From an uncultured Arenicella sp. (GTDB lineage: Bacteria; Pseudomonadota; Gammaproteobacteria; Arenicellales; Arenicellaceae): a stretch of DNA of 64,000 nt. Shown here piece after piece: positions 44,598 through 55,104 of the stretch. Each line of letters starts with the position of its first letter. Positions within the stretch are counted from its first letter, which is position 1. Below the pieces are notes generated by a model. It saw only the letters and a list, made by a program, of their open reading frames with translations. It did no database searches and was not told the DNA's origin. Location of the stretch: assembly GCA_938045295.1 (NCBI GenBank), contig CALINO010000013.1, positions 62,001 through 126,000 of the forward strand. The letters are read 5' to 3'. Both the position numbers and the translations under genes were made by a program.

Positions 44598-45323
44598 TTA
44601 AATTTTAAACTTGGAGCCTAGGTATACGTCTCTTACGCCTTGGTGGCTGAGAATTTGCTTGGCCGTGCCTTCGGTTAGCACTTGCCCTTCGCTTAGAATG
44701 TATGAATGGTCACAGATATCTAAGGTTTCGCGCACATTGTGGTCGGTAATAATAATGCCGATGCCTGAGCTGCGTAGGTAATCAATGATTTGTTGAATAT
44801 CGCCGACAGAAATAGGGTCAATGCCGGCGAATGGCTCGTCCAGCAAAATGAAGTACGGCTTTAACGCAATGCAGCGAGCAATTTCTGCGCGCCGCCGTTC
44901 ACCACCAGATAAAGAAATGCCTAATGTGTCGCGCTTATGCCCAATATTGAACTCTTCTAATAATTGCTCAACACGCAAACTGCGCTGTTGCGGCGACAGT
45001 GATTTGTCGGTTTCAAGCACCGCCATTAGATTTTCGGCAACGGTTAATTTGCGAAAAATAGACGGTTCTTGCGGTAAATAGCCAATGCCGAGTTTGGCGC
45101 GCGAGTGCATGGGCAGATGGCTGATGTCTCGGCCGTTTAACAAAATATTGCCACTGTTACTTCGGACTAAGCCAACCACCATGTAAAAGCTGGTGGTTTT
45201 GCCAGCGCCATTCGGCCCAAGCAAGCCCACCACTTGCCCGCTTTCAACCGAAATATTAATGTTTTTTACAACCTCTAAGCCACGATAGCTTTTGCAGAGA
45301 TTCTTAGTTTCCAGAACGCTCAT
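44598..45323 (-). CDS. lptB: LPS export ABC transporter ATP-binding protein
   Basis: A 241-aa cytoplasmic ATPase that drives LptFG to extract LPS from the inner membrane. Walker A ([11 protein letters not shown]), the [14 protein letters not shown] signature, Walker B ([15 protein letters not shown]) and the switch His (ITDHNVRE) are all present, and the spacing matches LptB. It directly follows lptA by 20 bp, and LptFG are not in the window, as is normal for gammaproteobacteria. Confidence 0.97.
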   Translation of the reverse strand: MSVLETKNLCKSYRGLEVVKNINISVESGQVVGLLGPNGAGKTTSFYMVVGLVRSNSGNILLNGRDISHLPMHSRAKLGIGYLPQEPSIFRKLTVAENLMAVLETDKSLSPQQRSLRVEQLLEEFNIGHKRDTLGISLSGGERRRAEIARCIALKPYFILLDEPFAGIDPISVGDIQQIIDYLRSSGIGIIITDHNVRETLDICDHSYILSEGQVLTEGTAKQILSHQGVRDVYLGSKFKI

Positions 45324-45343
45324 CTTTATTATCTTGGGCTACC

Positions 45344-46132
45344 TTAGTTGTTGTCAGTATCGTTGCTGTCGGTTTCGCTGTCATTGTTGCCAGCGTCAGC
45401 GTCGTCGTTTTTCTTCTTCTTTTTGGGCTTTGGTTTTGGCTGGATAATAAGCCTCGAGCGACCCACCGGCACCGGCGGTTGGCTTGCCGCTTGTTTTTTG
45501 GTTTTGCCGTCAGCCTTATCAGCGTTGTCTGTTTTATCGGTGCTTTTCGTATTGGTTTTAGTGGTCTTAGTTGGCGCCGGAGCGTCAACAATCGGGTCGT
45601 CTTTAAATGGGTCTTCAAGCTTACGATTAGGTCTGGCTTTGCCCGTATTGCCGCCCGCGCCTATGCGAGTGCCACCTTTAACCTTAAGGGTGTCGTTGGC
45701 CATGTTGTAGATGATGGTTTCGCCGTTAATGGTGTCAATGCCTTGCTTTAACTTGGCTCGGCCATTAAGCGTTAATGTGTTTTCAACCGAATTAACGAAC
45801 AATTTTTTGCCATAGCCTTCAACGTCGTGCGGCTTGTCGTCTGGGCGTTGTTTAAAACGCGCCGGTTGCCCCCAAGCGGTGGCGTTTTGCAGCTTGCCGT
45901 CTTTGTAGTTGGCAATCACTTTGTCGGCTTTAATGCGTAGCGTGCCCTGAATAACAATCACGTTGCCGATAAACGTTCTTACGCCTGTTTTGAAATTGAA
46001 TTCAGTGTCATCGGCTTCGATATCAGCCGGTTGATCACGGTCAGACTCCAGTGCGTGCGCCAACTGTGAACTGCCCAAGCTGAAGCACAGCAGTATGGTG
46101 ATAGCAATAGCGTGTTGAGCAAGCTTGTTCAT
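45344..46132 (-). CDS. lptA: Lipopolysaccharide transport periplasmic protein LptA, long-tailed
   Basis: A 262-aa exported protein. The signal peptide ends near residue 27 (SQLAHALESD). The OstA-like jelly-roll core (about 35-150: PADIEADDTEFNF, GNVIVIQGTLRIKADKV, NGETIIYNMANDTLKVKGG) forms the periplasmic bridge from LptC to LptD. The remaining roughly 100 residues are a low-complexity extension. A K/T/D-rich stretch runs to about residue 215, followed by PKPKPKKKKK and an acidic end (NDDADAGNNDSETDSND). E. coli LptA is 185 aa, so this tail is extra and unusual. Confidence 0.9.
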   Translation of the reverse strand: MNKLAQHAIAITILLCFSLGSSQLAHALESDRDQPADIEADDTEFNFKTGVRTFIGNVIVIQGTLRIKADKVIANYKDGKLQNATAWGQPARFKQRPDDKPHDVEGYGKKLFVNSVENTLTLNGRAKLKQGIDTINGETIIYNMANDTLKVKGGTRIGAGGNTGKARPNRKLEDPFKDDPIVDAPAPTKTTKTNTKSTDKTDNADKADGKTKKQAASQPPVPVGRSRLIIQPKPKPKKKKKNDDADAGNNDSETDSNDTDNN

Positions 46133-46248
46133 AAGGCAATTAATGGGCTAAATTTGATTGTTGTTATTGTGTCTGACGTCGCAGAGGCGCATCGAGAATT
46201 AAGGTGTAAAATATATCATACAAGCTGACCGTAGGCTGAACGAGTGCA

Positions 46249-46713
46249 CTACGAACCGGAAATCTCTTTTTGTGTCTCTTTGTCTAAAATAATTCGCATG
46301 CGATTGGATTTCATGGTGCCGCCGGGGCCGCGTTCGTCGGCTTCGACCACTATTCGAACATTACCTGACATAAGTATTTCGTCGCCAGAGGAATTCATCC
46401 ACCCTGAATCCGCGTAGGTGTGTCGAGGGGCTAAGCCCGTTTCGTATTCAATAACATGAGGTCGGTCAAAAACGGCCGTGCCGTCATCAGGAAAGTGGAC
46501 CATGCGGTCGGCTTTAAGCACATAACGCCGTTGGCCGTTTTTATCCAGGCCGGTGGCGATAAAGTTCAGCACATAATAGTCTGGGTCGTGGCGCTGCGAA
46601 TATTGCGGGTCTTCGGTTTCCTCTTCATCGAGCAGGGTGCTCTGAAGGTAAATGCCAAACAGGCCAAAAAGGCCAAGAATTGCAATGTATAGAAAAGACT
46701 CGACTTGTTTCAT
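46249..46713 (-). CDS. lptC: LPS export protein LptC, short form
   Basis: A 154-aa bitopic protein. An N-terminal membrane anchor (FLYIAILGLFGLFGIYLQS, about 7-25) is followed by a periplasmic OstA-fold domain (YYVLNFIATGLDKNGQRRYVL, ILMSGNVRIVVEADERGPGG). It connects LptBFG to LptA. E. coli LptC has 191 aa, and here the frame ends after MRIILDKETQKEISGS, so the last two or three beta-strands seem to be missing. No other reading frame downstream continues the domain, so this looks like a true short form. Confidence 0.82.
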   Translation of the reverse strand: MKQVESFLYIAILGLFGLFGIYLQSTLLDEEETEDPQYSQRHDPDYYVLNFIATGLDKNGQRRYVLKADRMVHFPDDGTAVFDRPHVIEYETGLAPRHTYADSGWMNSSGDEILMSGNVRIVVEADERGPGGTMKSNRMRIILDKETQKEISGS

Positions 46714-46779
46714 GTGCGTATTGCCAGCCGCGCTAAGGTGCTTGGTGGCCTGACTCTAATGGCTGTATTGATGACTCGA

Positions 46780-47337
46780 TTATTGGCTTAAATGGTTGGT
46801 AACCAGTGGGTAGTTGTTCTGACTGTACAACAGTACATCACAAATAGCACGCACCGCACCGCTGCCGCCGGTTACTGGCGCAATCCAGTCGGCCAAATCT
46901 TTCACAATAAAGTGCCCGTTGCTCACTGAAAACTTTAACTCACAGGCTTGCATTACTGCCAAGTCAATCACGTCGTCACCAGCAAAAGAGCATTGTTCGC
47001 CGCTTAAGTTTAAGTCGCTAAGCAATTGCTGGAAAACCTCTAATTTATTGTTAACGCCAAGGTGACAATGCTTTATCTTTAAATCGTTCAGTCGTGCTTG
47101 CAGTGCTTTTGAACGTCGGGCTGAAATCACGCCAACGTCAATGCCCACTTCTTGCAGCATTTTAAGGCCATGACCATCGAGGGCATGAAACACTTTGAGT
47201 TGTTCGCCGTTTTCGCTGTAATGCAGCTTGCCGTCGGTTAATACGCCATCCACATCAAACAAAGCCAGTTTAATGTTGCTGGCTTTTTTCATTACTTGTT
47301 CGGGTACGTCATAGGGCAGTGGGGGTAGTTGGCTCAT
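46780..47337 (-). CDS. kdsC: 3-deoxy-D-manno-octulosonate 8-phosphate phosphatase
   Basis: A 185-aa HAD-superfamily enzyme that removes the phosphate from KDO-8-phosphate. Motif I (LALFDVDGVLTDGKL), the Thr/Ser region (GVISARRS) and the terminal acidic motif (FAGDDVIDLAVMQA) are visible, with no cap domain, as in KdsC. Its ATG overlaps the kdsD stop (ATGA), so translation is coupled. It is followed by lptC, which needs LPS made from its product. Confidence 0.95.
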   Translation of the reverse strand: MSQLPPLPYDVPEQVMKKASNIKLALFDVDGVLTDGKLHYSENGEQLKVFHALDGHGLKMLQEVGIDVGVISARRSKALQARLNDLKIKHCHLGVNNKLEVFQQLLSDLNLSGEQCSFAGDDVIDLAVMQACELKFSVSNGHFIVKDLADWIAPVTGGSGAVRAICDVLLYSQNNYPLVTNHLSQ

Positions 47338-48311
47338 AAAACTCCTGCTTTTAATAAGTCTTGCATATTCAGTGCGCCGACCACGCCGGTGTTGTCGGTA
47401 ATAATTAGCGCGCCAATGCGTTTTGCCTTCATGATGGTAACCAGCTCCGCCGCCAGCATGTCGGGCTGTGCGGTAACTGGGTCTTGCGTCATGATTTCTT
47501 TAATGGGTAATTCTATGCTGACTTGCTCGGCTAAGGTTCGGCGCAAGTCACCGTCGGTGTAAATGCCAACCAGCTGTGCATCGTCGTTGATAATGCCAGT
47601 CATGCCTAAGCCCTTGGTGGTCATTTCGACCAAGGCTTCAGACAGAGGTGCGTTGTGATGCACTAAGGGGATGGCACCGCCAGTGTGCATGATGTCTTCG
47701 ACGTACAGTAGCAAACGTCGGCCTAAAGCACCGCCTGGGTGCGATCTGGCAAAATCGGCCTCACCAAAATCGCGGGCGTTAAGCACCGCAATCGCCAACG
47801 CATCGCCCATTGCTAGGGTTACCGTGGTGCTGGCCGTGGGCGCTAAGTTCATGGGGCAAGCTTCTTTGCTGATGGGCAAATTTAAATACACATCAGACAG
47901 TTTTGCCAATGTTGAACCCGATGAACTGGCCATGCCGATTAGCGGCGTGCCCATGCGTTTTACAATCGGTAAAATCGACAACACTTCTGAGGTTTCGCCA
48001 GAATTTGAAATGGCGAGTAATAAATCTTTTGGCGTAATCATGCCTAAATCACCGTGGCTGGCTTCACCAGGGTGAACAAAGAAGGCCGGTGTGCCGGTGC
48101 TGGCAAGTGTGGCGGCAATTTTGTTGGCTATGTGGCCAGACTTGCCCATGCCAGTAACCACCACGCGGCCTTCGCAGGCCAGAATCTGTTTGCAGGCCGC
48201 AACAAAACTCTCATCGATGTATTGTTGCTGCGCATTAATCGCGTCCGCTTCAATGCTTAACACTTCTTTTGCGGAAGCAATAAAATCGTCAGTTGTGTGA
48301 TTTTTTGTCAT
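47334..48311 (-). CDS. kdsD: Arabinose-5-phosphate isomerase
   Basis: A 325-aa enzyme converting ribulose-5-phosphate to arabinose-5-phosphate, the first step towards KDO. A SIS sugar-isomerase domain (about 35-180, VVVTGMGKSGHIANKIAATLASTGTPAFFVHPGEASHGDLGMI) precedes two CBS domains (about 205-325, with AIPLVHHNAPLSEALVEM and GALIITDNTGVVGALN). The length matches E. coli KdsD (328 aa). It is 45 bp downstream of the YrbG-like antiporter gene. Confidence 0.96.
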   Translation of the reverse strand: MTKNHTTDDFIASAKEVLSIEADAINAQQQYIDESFVAACKQILACEGRVVVTGMGKSGHIANKIAATLASTGTPAFFVHPGEASHGDLGMITPKDLLLAISNSGETSEVLSILPIVKRMGTPLIGMASSSGSTLAKLSDVYLNLPISKEACPMNLAPTASTTVTLAMGDALAIAVLNARDFGEADFARSHPGGALGRRLLLYVEDIMHTGGAIPLVHHNAPLSEALVEMTTKGLGMTGIINDDAQLVGIYTDGDLRRTLAEQVSIELPIKEIMTQDPVTAQPDMLAAELVTIMKAKRIGALIITDNTGVVGALNMQDLLKAGVL

Positions 48312-48356
48312 GCGGTTACTTTATTCGTCACGAACGATAAGTGCAATGGCGGCCGA

Positions 48357-49292
48357 TTAACCCGCGGTTAATAGTAAAAAGCCCAGATACGCAAAGTAGC
48401 CGCCGAGCATGATTGAGCCTGATACGCGACTAAAATAGCCTTTTGTGAATGCGATCACCATCATGAAGGCGGTGAAGGCAAACATAATAGGGAAGTCTCG
48501 CGATAAAACACCGGCATCAACCTCAGTGGCTCTGAGTGCGCCAGTTAGCCCTAATACGCCTAAGGTATTAAAGATATTAGAACCAATAATATTGCCAATA
48601 ATGAGGTCGTGCATGCCTTTGCGGGCCGCCGCAATGGCCGCGGCCAGTTCAGGTAGACTAGTGCCAATGGCAACAATAGTGAGGCCAATCACCAATTCGC
48701 TCACTCCAAAAAACTCAGCAATGGTAATCGAGCCCATGACTAAAATGCGTGAAGCAAGCATTAATACCACAATACTGCCGATGGTCCATGCCGCACTAAT
48801 GGAGAGTGGTTTACTTGATTCAACCTCAGGGGCAGCGTCGGTGCGCCCACTTTTGGCCGAGTACACCAAGTAGCTGACAAGAATAACCAATAAAATTAGG
48901 CCATCTAAATGACCTAAGGTGCCGTCCAGTAGAAGAGCAACTGAAATTAACCCAGCCAGCAGTACGATGGGAATGTCTTTGGTGGCGGCGCTTTTTTCCA
49001 CAGGCAGGTTGCGCACAATGGCGGCTGCGCCAAGCACTAAACCGATATTCGTAATGTTAGAGCCTAATGCGTTGCCGAGCGCCAAGTTGCCTTTGTTTTC
49101 TAATGCCGCCATCGCCGACACAAACAGCTCAGGCGCAGAAGTACCAAAGCCGACAATCACCACGCCGATTAAGAAGGTGGAAACGCCCAGTTTGCTGGCT
49201 AACTCAGAGGCATTTTCAACTAAAACGTCGGCGCTCCACATTAGTAGCGCAAAGCCAATTAACACAAGGGTAATTGCTAGATATATGCTCAT
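48357..49292 (-). CDS. yrbG: Calcium/sodium antiporter, YrbG-like
   Basis: A 311-aa inner-membrane exchanger of the CaCA family (E. coli YrbG 325 aa). It has about ten helices with the two characteristic alpha-repeats: GVVIVGFGTSAPELFVSAMAAL and GNALGSNITNIGLVLG in the first half, GLTIVAIGTSLPELAAAIAAARKG and GNIIGSNIFNTLGVLG in the second. The acidic residues in GTSAPE and GTSLPE coordinate the ions. It heads the kds/lpt cluster as in E. coli. Confidence 0.93.
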   Translation of the reverse strand: MSIYLAITLVLIGFALLMWSADVLVENASELASKLGVSTFLIGVVIVGFGTSAPELFVSAMAALENKGNLALGNALGSNITNIGLVLGAAAIVRNLPVEKSAATKDIPIVLLAGLISVALLLDGTLGHLDGLILLVILVSYLVYSAKSGRTDAAPEVESSKPLSISAAWTIGSIVVLMLASRILVMGSITIAEFFGVSELVIGLTIVAIGTSLPELAAAIAAARKGMHDLIIGNIIGSNIFNTLGVLGLTGALRATEVDAGVLSRDFPIMFAFTAFMMVIAFTKGYFSRVSGSIMLGGYFAYLGFLLLTAG

Positions 49293-49601
49293 AGTAATGG
49301 TGTGATAATCAGTGTGGCTTAGCCTTGGCGAGCAGGCGTAATAAGAAAGCGCTTAGTGTCTTGTTTTCGCCTTTAAAATGCAACTCTCAAAGAAAATTAA
49401 ATGAAAATGTCATTAGGCGGGTCTTGAAGGTAAGGCGAAAGGCATTATCTGTAATTAACTTTCGGTTCAGTTTGGGTGTGCTAATGTTGCAAAGAGTTAG
49501 AATTGTTCACAATGATTTAATGTGTAACCCTCTGGCTTTTAATGCTTTAGGTTTACAATACTACCCATTAACCACACAGAGCTCTTAGGAGAGTAAAGTA
49601 G
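49293..49601. other. Divergent intergenic region yrbG-mlaC, 309 bp
   Basis: The region between the two divergent transcripts. The 87-codon plus-strand ORF (49325-49588) lacks a ribosome-binding site and is judged spurious. A TACAAT hexamer at 49554-49559 is a possible -10 box for mlaC, without a convincing -35. The mlaC ribosome-binding site TAGGAG lies at its end. Confidence 0.5.
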
Positions 49602-50282
49602 ATGAATAAGACAGTTGTTAACCAACCCTTGTTAAGGGCGGCTGCGTCTTTTAAAAAGTCCGTGATTAAAAAGTCCGTAATTTCGTGCATCAATATGATG
49701 GCGTTGTTTTTAATGATGGTGCTTTCAACTCAAGCGCAGGCAATGCAATCGCCTGATCAAGTTGTGCGCACTACTGTTGATTCTATGGTGGCTAAAATTC
49801 AGTCAAACCGTGCTCAGTATAAAAACAATGAGGCGGCCTTGTATCAAATGTTAGAGCAAACCTTGATTCCGGCCATTCACATGCCGCGCATGGCCGATCA
49901 AATTTTAGGCAAGGCCTATGCGCGCAGCGCCACGGCTGAGCAAAAAGCCGAATTTGCTGAAGTGTTCAAAAACTTTATTTTGAAAACGTACGCCTCTGGG
50001 TTGTTGAGCGCCACGGGCAAAGAAAAAGTGAATTACAAGCCAATGAACTTAAAGCCCGGTGCCGATATTGTAAAAATTGAAGCCGAGCTGGTGTCAGCGG
50101 CTGGCGAAGCGTACCCGATTAATCTTTATATGAGTAACCGCAGAGATACGCGCTGGCGCGCCTTTAATATTGAAGTGGCGGGCGTAAATTTTGTGCGTAA
50201 TTACCGTGCAACTTTCAGGCCGATTTTGGATAAAAAAGGCATACAAGGTCTGATTGCTGATTTGCGTAAAAAGTCTTCCTAA
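49602..50282 (+). CDS. mlaC: Phospholipid-binding protein MlaC
   Basis: A 226-aa periplasmic lipid shuttle. A long signal peptide (about 1-48, hydrophobic core MALFLMMVLSTQAQA) is preceded by an odd duplicated segment (KKSVIKKSVI). The mature domain has SPDQVVRTTVDSMVAKI, MPRMADQILGKAYARSATAEQKAEFAEVFKNFILKTYAS and the C-terminal FNIEVAGVNFVRNYRATF, all typical of MlaC. ATG 49602 follows AGGAG by about nine bases. It is the only mla gene at this locus, since mlaF, mlaE, mlaD and mlaB are not next to it. A terminator follows directly. Confidence 0.92.
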   Translation: MNKTVVNQPLLRAAASFKKSVIKKSVISCINMMALFLMMVLSTQAQAMQSPDQVVRTTVDSMVAKIQSNRAQYKNNEAALYQMLEQTLIPAIHMPRMADQILGKAYARSATAEQKAEFAEVFKNFILKTYASGLLSATGKEKVNYKPMNLKPGADIVKIEAELVSAAGEAYPINLYMSNRRDTRWRAFNIEVAGVNFVRNYRATFRPILDKKGIQGLIADLRKKSS

Positions 50283-50309
50283 AACCGTAATAACAATACG
50301 CACACCTTA

Positions 50310-50340
50310 AAAGAGCTTTCTTCGGAAAGCTCTTTTTGTT
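50310..50340 (+). terminator. Rho-independent terminator after mlaC
   Basis: AAAGAGCTTTC (50310-50320), a TTCG tetraloop (50321-50324), GAAAGCTCTTT and a T-rich run (TTGTTTTTT). The perfect 11-bp stem with a UUCG loop is a textbook terminator. It isolates mlaC from the ABC exporter genes that follow. Confidence 0.93.
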
Positions 50341-50430
50341 TTTTCTGTCTGCGAGCTGTTTGTGAATGCGCTTATTTGCTAGCATGCGTCCTACTTGTAT
50401 TAGCCTAGCCTATAAGCGGGAGAAAGCCTG

Positions 50431-51372
50431 ATGGTCGATGCTATTAAAATTGACGGCGTTAGCAAACGTTACGGTGATTTGCAGGCGTTAAATAACGTTA
50501 CTCTTAATATCAAAAAAGGCGAATTTTTTGGTTTACTGGGCCCTAATGGTGCCGGTAAATCCACACTCATCAGTGCCTTAGCCGGTTTGATTAAAGCCGA
50601 TGACGGTGCGTTGAGCGTGTCTGGCCATGATGTGGTGCGCGATTACCGGCTTGCCAGAAAGTCGTTGGGGGTGGTGCCACAAGAAATTGTGATGGATCCA
50701 TTCTTTAACGTGCGCGAGACGCTTGAGTTTCAATCGGGGTATTACGGGGTAAAAAATAACGGCCCTTGGATTGACGAATTGTTAGAGCAGCTAGGGCTTG
50801 CTGATAAAGCGGATAAAAACATGCGTCAGCTTTCGGGCGGCATGAAGCGGCGCGTACTCATAGCGCAAGCACTGGTGCATAAGCCGCAAGTGTTGGTGTT
50901 GGACGAACCCACCGCCGGTGTGGACGTTGAGCTGCGTCAATCTATGTGGCGTTTTGTGCGGCGCTTGCACCGTGAAGGCCATACCATTGTGCTAACCACT
51001 CACTATTTAGAAGAAGCCGAAGAGCTTTGTGACCGAATTGCCATTATTAATCACGGCGAAATTATTGCGCTTGAAACCAAGCAAGACTTATTGGCCAAAG
51101 GCTTAGGGTCTAAGTTGTTGGTGCGTGCTCGCGCGGCCATTGAATCGGTGCCTGAGCGTTATCAAAGTGACGTGGTGCGCCATGAAGGCAACGAGCTTGA
51201 AATTGCTTTAAGCAGCCACAGCGAATCGGTGATGCAAATATTAGACCGTTTGCGAGAGCAGGGCATAGAAGTAGATTACGTCAGCGTGCTCAATGACACG
51301 CTTGAAGACGTGTTTGTGCGCATGACTTCAAGCCAGTCTGATGCGTCAACATTATCAGGAGTGTCGTCATGA
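50431..51372 (+). CDS. yadG: ABC exporter ATP-binding protein, YadG-like
   Basis: A 313-aa cytoplasmic ATPase. Walker A (GPNGAGKSTLI), the Q-loop region (GVVPQEIVMDPFFNVRETLEFQSGYYG), the LSGGMKRRVLIAQAL signature, the Walker B (VLVLDEPTAGVDVELRQSMW) and the H-loop (LTTHYLEEAEELC) correspond closely to E. coli YadG, including the C-terminal roughly 90-residue extension. ATG 50431 follows GGGAG. The stop overlaps the permease start by 4 bp. The substrate of YadGH is not established. Confidence 0.9.
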   Translation: MVDAIKIDGVSKRYGDLQALNNVTLNIKKGEFFGLLGPNGAGKSTLISALAGLIKADDGALSVSGHDVVRDYRLARKSLGVVPQEIVMDPFFNVRETLEFQSGYYGVKNNGPWIDELLEQLGLADKADKNMRQLSGGMKRRVLIAQALVHKPQVLVLDEPTAGVDVELRQSMWRFVRRLHREGHTIVLTTHYLEEAEELCDRIAIINHGEIIALETKQDLLAKGLGSKLLVRARAAIESVPERYQSDVVRHEGNELEIALSSHSESVMQILDRLREQGIEVDYVSVLNDTLEDVFVRMTSSQSDASTLSGVSS

Positions 51373-52133
51373 ATTGGGTAGCCACAAGCACATTATTGAA
51401 AAAAGAAGTCATGCGCTGGCGTAAGGTTTGGTTGCAAACGGTGCTGTCGCCAGTGGTAACTGCGTTATTGTATTTGGCGGTGTTTGGGCACGTGCTCGAA
51501 GGCCGAGTTGAGGTGTTTCCGGGCGTCAGTTACGCGCAATTTTTGATACCCGGCTTGTTGATGATGAGCGTTATTCAAAACGCGTTTGCCAATACCTCAT
51601 CGAGCTTAATTCAAGCCAAGGTGATGGGCAGTGTTGTGTTTGTGTTATTGCCACCATTTTCGGCCTTAGAGTTATTTTTAGCTTATATAGGCGCGGCCGT
51701 ATTGCGCGGCATGGCGGTTGGTGTGGGTGTGTTTTTGGTGGCGCTTTTTTATGTAAAGGTGCCGATTGAAAACATATTTGTTGTTTTAGCCTTTGGCTTA
51801 CTTGGCAGTTACGTCATGGGGGCAATGGGTTTATTGGCTGGCATTTGGGCTGAAAAGTTTGACCAAATTGCCTCGTTTCAGAGCTTTTTGATTGTGCCAT
51901 TAACCTTTCTTAGCGGTGTTTTTTATTCGATTAACTCGTTGCCGCGTTTCTGGGCTGAGGTGTCACGATGGAACCCATTTTTCTACATGATTGACGGTTT
52001 TCGTTACGGTTTTTTTGGTCAGTCAGATCAACCGGTGGTGATGAGTTTTGTGATAATGGCAAGCGCAGCATTGCTGCTGACAATATTCTGCGTAAGGCTG
52101 TTGTCGGCGGGTTATAAGCTGCGAGACGCTTAA
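51369..52133 (+). CDS. yadH: ABC-2 type permease, YadH-like
   Basis: A 254-aa inner-membrane permease with six predicted helices. SYAQFLIPGLLMMSVIQNAFANTSSSL, LTFLSGVFYSINSLPRFWAEVSRWNPFFYMIDGFRYGFFG are the typical motifs of YadH and other ABC-2 exporters. It shares a 4-bp overlap (ATGA) with the ATPase gene. This exporter pair occupies the place where many gammaproteobacteria have mlaFED or mlaB beside mlaC and ibaG. Confidence 0.9.
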   Translation: MNWVATSTLLKKEVMRWRKVWLQTVLSPVVTALLYLAVFGHVLEGRVEVFPGVSYAQFLIPGLLMMSVIQNAFANTSSSLIQAKVMGSVVFVLLPPFSALELFLAYIGAAVLRGMAVGVGVFLVALFYVKVPIENIFVVLAFGLLGSYVMGAMGLLAGIWAEKFDQIASFQSFLIVPLTFLSGVFYSINSLPRFWAEVSRWNPFFYMIDGFRYGFFGQSDQPVVMSFVIMASAALLLTIFCVRLLSAGYKLRDA

Positions 52134-52345
52134 TTGCGCGAATTCATGCTTTGTTAACGTGAATTACTGATTAGAAACTGGTCGATCATCAGGCTTTCAG
52201 GTATTCTACACGCCCTTGTTTTATGACCGTTGGCGTAATGACTGGCTTGTATTTGAGCCGCATTGCTTAAATCTATAAAAGGTACATAAAAGGCGCATAA
52301 ACACAATCTAACGATTGAAAATATAAAATACGACGACTCACAATT

Positions 52346-52585
52346 ATGGTAACTCCCGAACAGTTAAAAACTTGGATTGAAACTGGGTTTTCAGGTGCTC
52401 AAGTCACAGTAGAAGGTGACGGCCACCATTTCGAAGCGGTGATCATTGCCGACGAATTTGAAGGCAAGTCACGCATTCAGCGGCACCAGTTGGTGTACGC
52501 CGCGTTGGGCGACAAAATGAAAGCCGAAGTGCATGCGCTTTCAATGAAAACATTCACGCCCAGTGAAGCCCCCAGTGATGTTTAA
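52346..52585 (+). CDS. ibaG: BolA-family protein IbaG
   Basis: A 79-aa protein of the BolA family (E. coli IbaG 84 aa). GFSGAQVTVEGDGHHFEAVIIADEFEGKSRIQRHQLVYAALG holds the conserved His used for iron-sulfur cluster binding together with a monothiol glutaredoxin. The gene grxD follows directly after 129 bp, matching the known partnership. The locus position before murA is conserved in gammaproteobacteria. Confidence 0.93.
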   Translation: MVTPEQLKTWIETGFSGAQVTVEGDGHHFEAVIIADEFEGKSRIQRHQLVYAALGDKMKAEVHALSMKTFTPSEAPSDV

Positions 52586-52714
52586 GGTAGCAGTTAAAGC
52601 GACACTTAAAACTGATAGTTAAAACCGACTGAATTTTAGACCTTTTCTAGACTCTTTTTAGATCCTTTAGGTCTGACACACACAACACATGACACATGAC
52701 ACATAATAGGTGAA

Positions 52715-54395
<1,681 letters not shown>

Positions 54396-54443
54396 GGCTG
54401 TTCGTTAACTGTTGCACTTACACTGCACTTATATTGTACTGAT

Positions 54444-55085
54444 ATGATTACTCTCGCTCTTTCTAAAGGCCGTATTCTTAAGCAAACCCTGCCGCTGCTT
54501 AAAGAGGTGGGCATTGAGCTTTTAGACGACCCTTTTACTAGCCGAAAGCTTATTTTTGAAACCAATCGTGACGATCTTCGTTGCTTGGTGATTCGTGCTA
54601 CCGACGTGCCAACGCACGTGCAGTTCGGTTCCGCAGACTTAGGCATTGTGGGCAAAGATGGCTTGATGGAGCACGAAGGCAGCGGCTTATGCGAACTGCT
54701 TGATCTGCAAATTGCAAAGTGCCAATTAATGACGGCGGTTCGAGCTGAAGACGTGGATAAGCCGCGAGATCAAAAGCGCATTCGTGTGGCCAGCAAATAC
54801 GTTAAGTCGGCAAGAGCGTATTATGAATCGCAACACATTCAAGCTGAAATCATTAAACTTTATGGTGCCATGGAATTAGCGCCATTAGTGGGCTTGGCCG
54901 ATGAAATTGTTGATTTGGTTGAAACCGGCAGTACCTTAAAAGCCAATAATTTGGTTGCGCAAGAATTGATTGCCGACATTTCTTGTCGTCTTATCGCTAA
55001 TGCGGCCACCATGCGTGTGAAACACCAAGCGATCTCACCGTTGGTAAGTCGCTTGTCTGATGTGGTTGCTGCACGCTCAGCTTAA
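54444..55085 (+). CDS. hisG: ATP phosphoribosyltransferase, short form
   Basis: A 213-aa catalytic subunit (HisG-S) for the first step of histidine synthesis. It is short compared with E. coli HisG (299 aa) because it lacks the C-terminal regulatory domain, so it should need HisZ from elsewhere. [43 protein letters not shown] and [15 protein letters not shown] are the core motifs. It is located 19 bp before hisD in a murA-hisG-hisD order common in pseudomonads and relatives. Confidence 0.95.
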   Translation: MITLALSKGRILKQTLPLLKEVGIELLDDPFTSRKLIFETNRDDLRCLVIRATDVPTHVQFGSADLGIVGKDGLMEHEGSGLCELLDLQIAKCQLMTAVRAEDVDKPRDQKRIRVASKYVKSARAYYESQHIQAEIIKLYGAMELAPLVGLADEIVDLVETGSTLKANNLVAQELIADISCRLIANAATMRVKHQAISPLVSRLSDVVAARSA

Positions 55086-55104
55086 TACTGATCGATTAAT
55101 AAAC

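Noticed and set aside
45348-45751. Plus-strand ORFs opposite the lptA tail
   Set aside because: They arise from the low-complexity Lys/Asp codons of the lptA extension read backwards.
49325-49588. 87-codon plus-strand ORF before mlaC
   Set aside because: No ribosome-binding site, overlaps the divergent control region, and the protein has no coherent features.
52685-52704. Nearly three tandem copies of ACACATG before grxD, possible phase-variable tract
   Set aside because: Only 2.9 short copies, outside the coding region and not between promoter boxes that can be identified.
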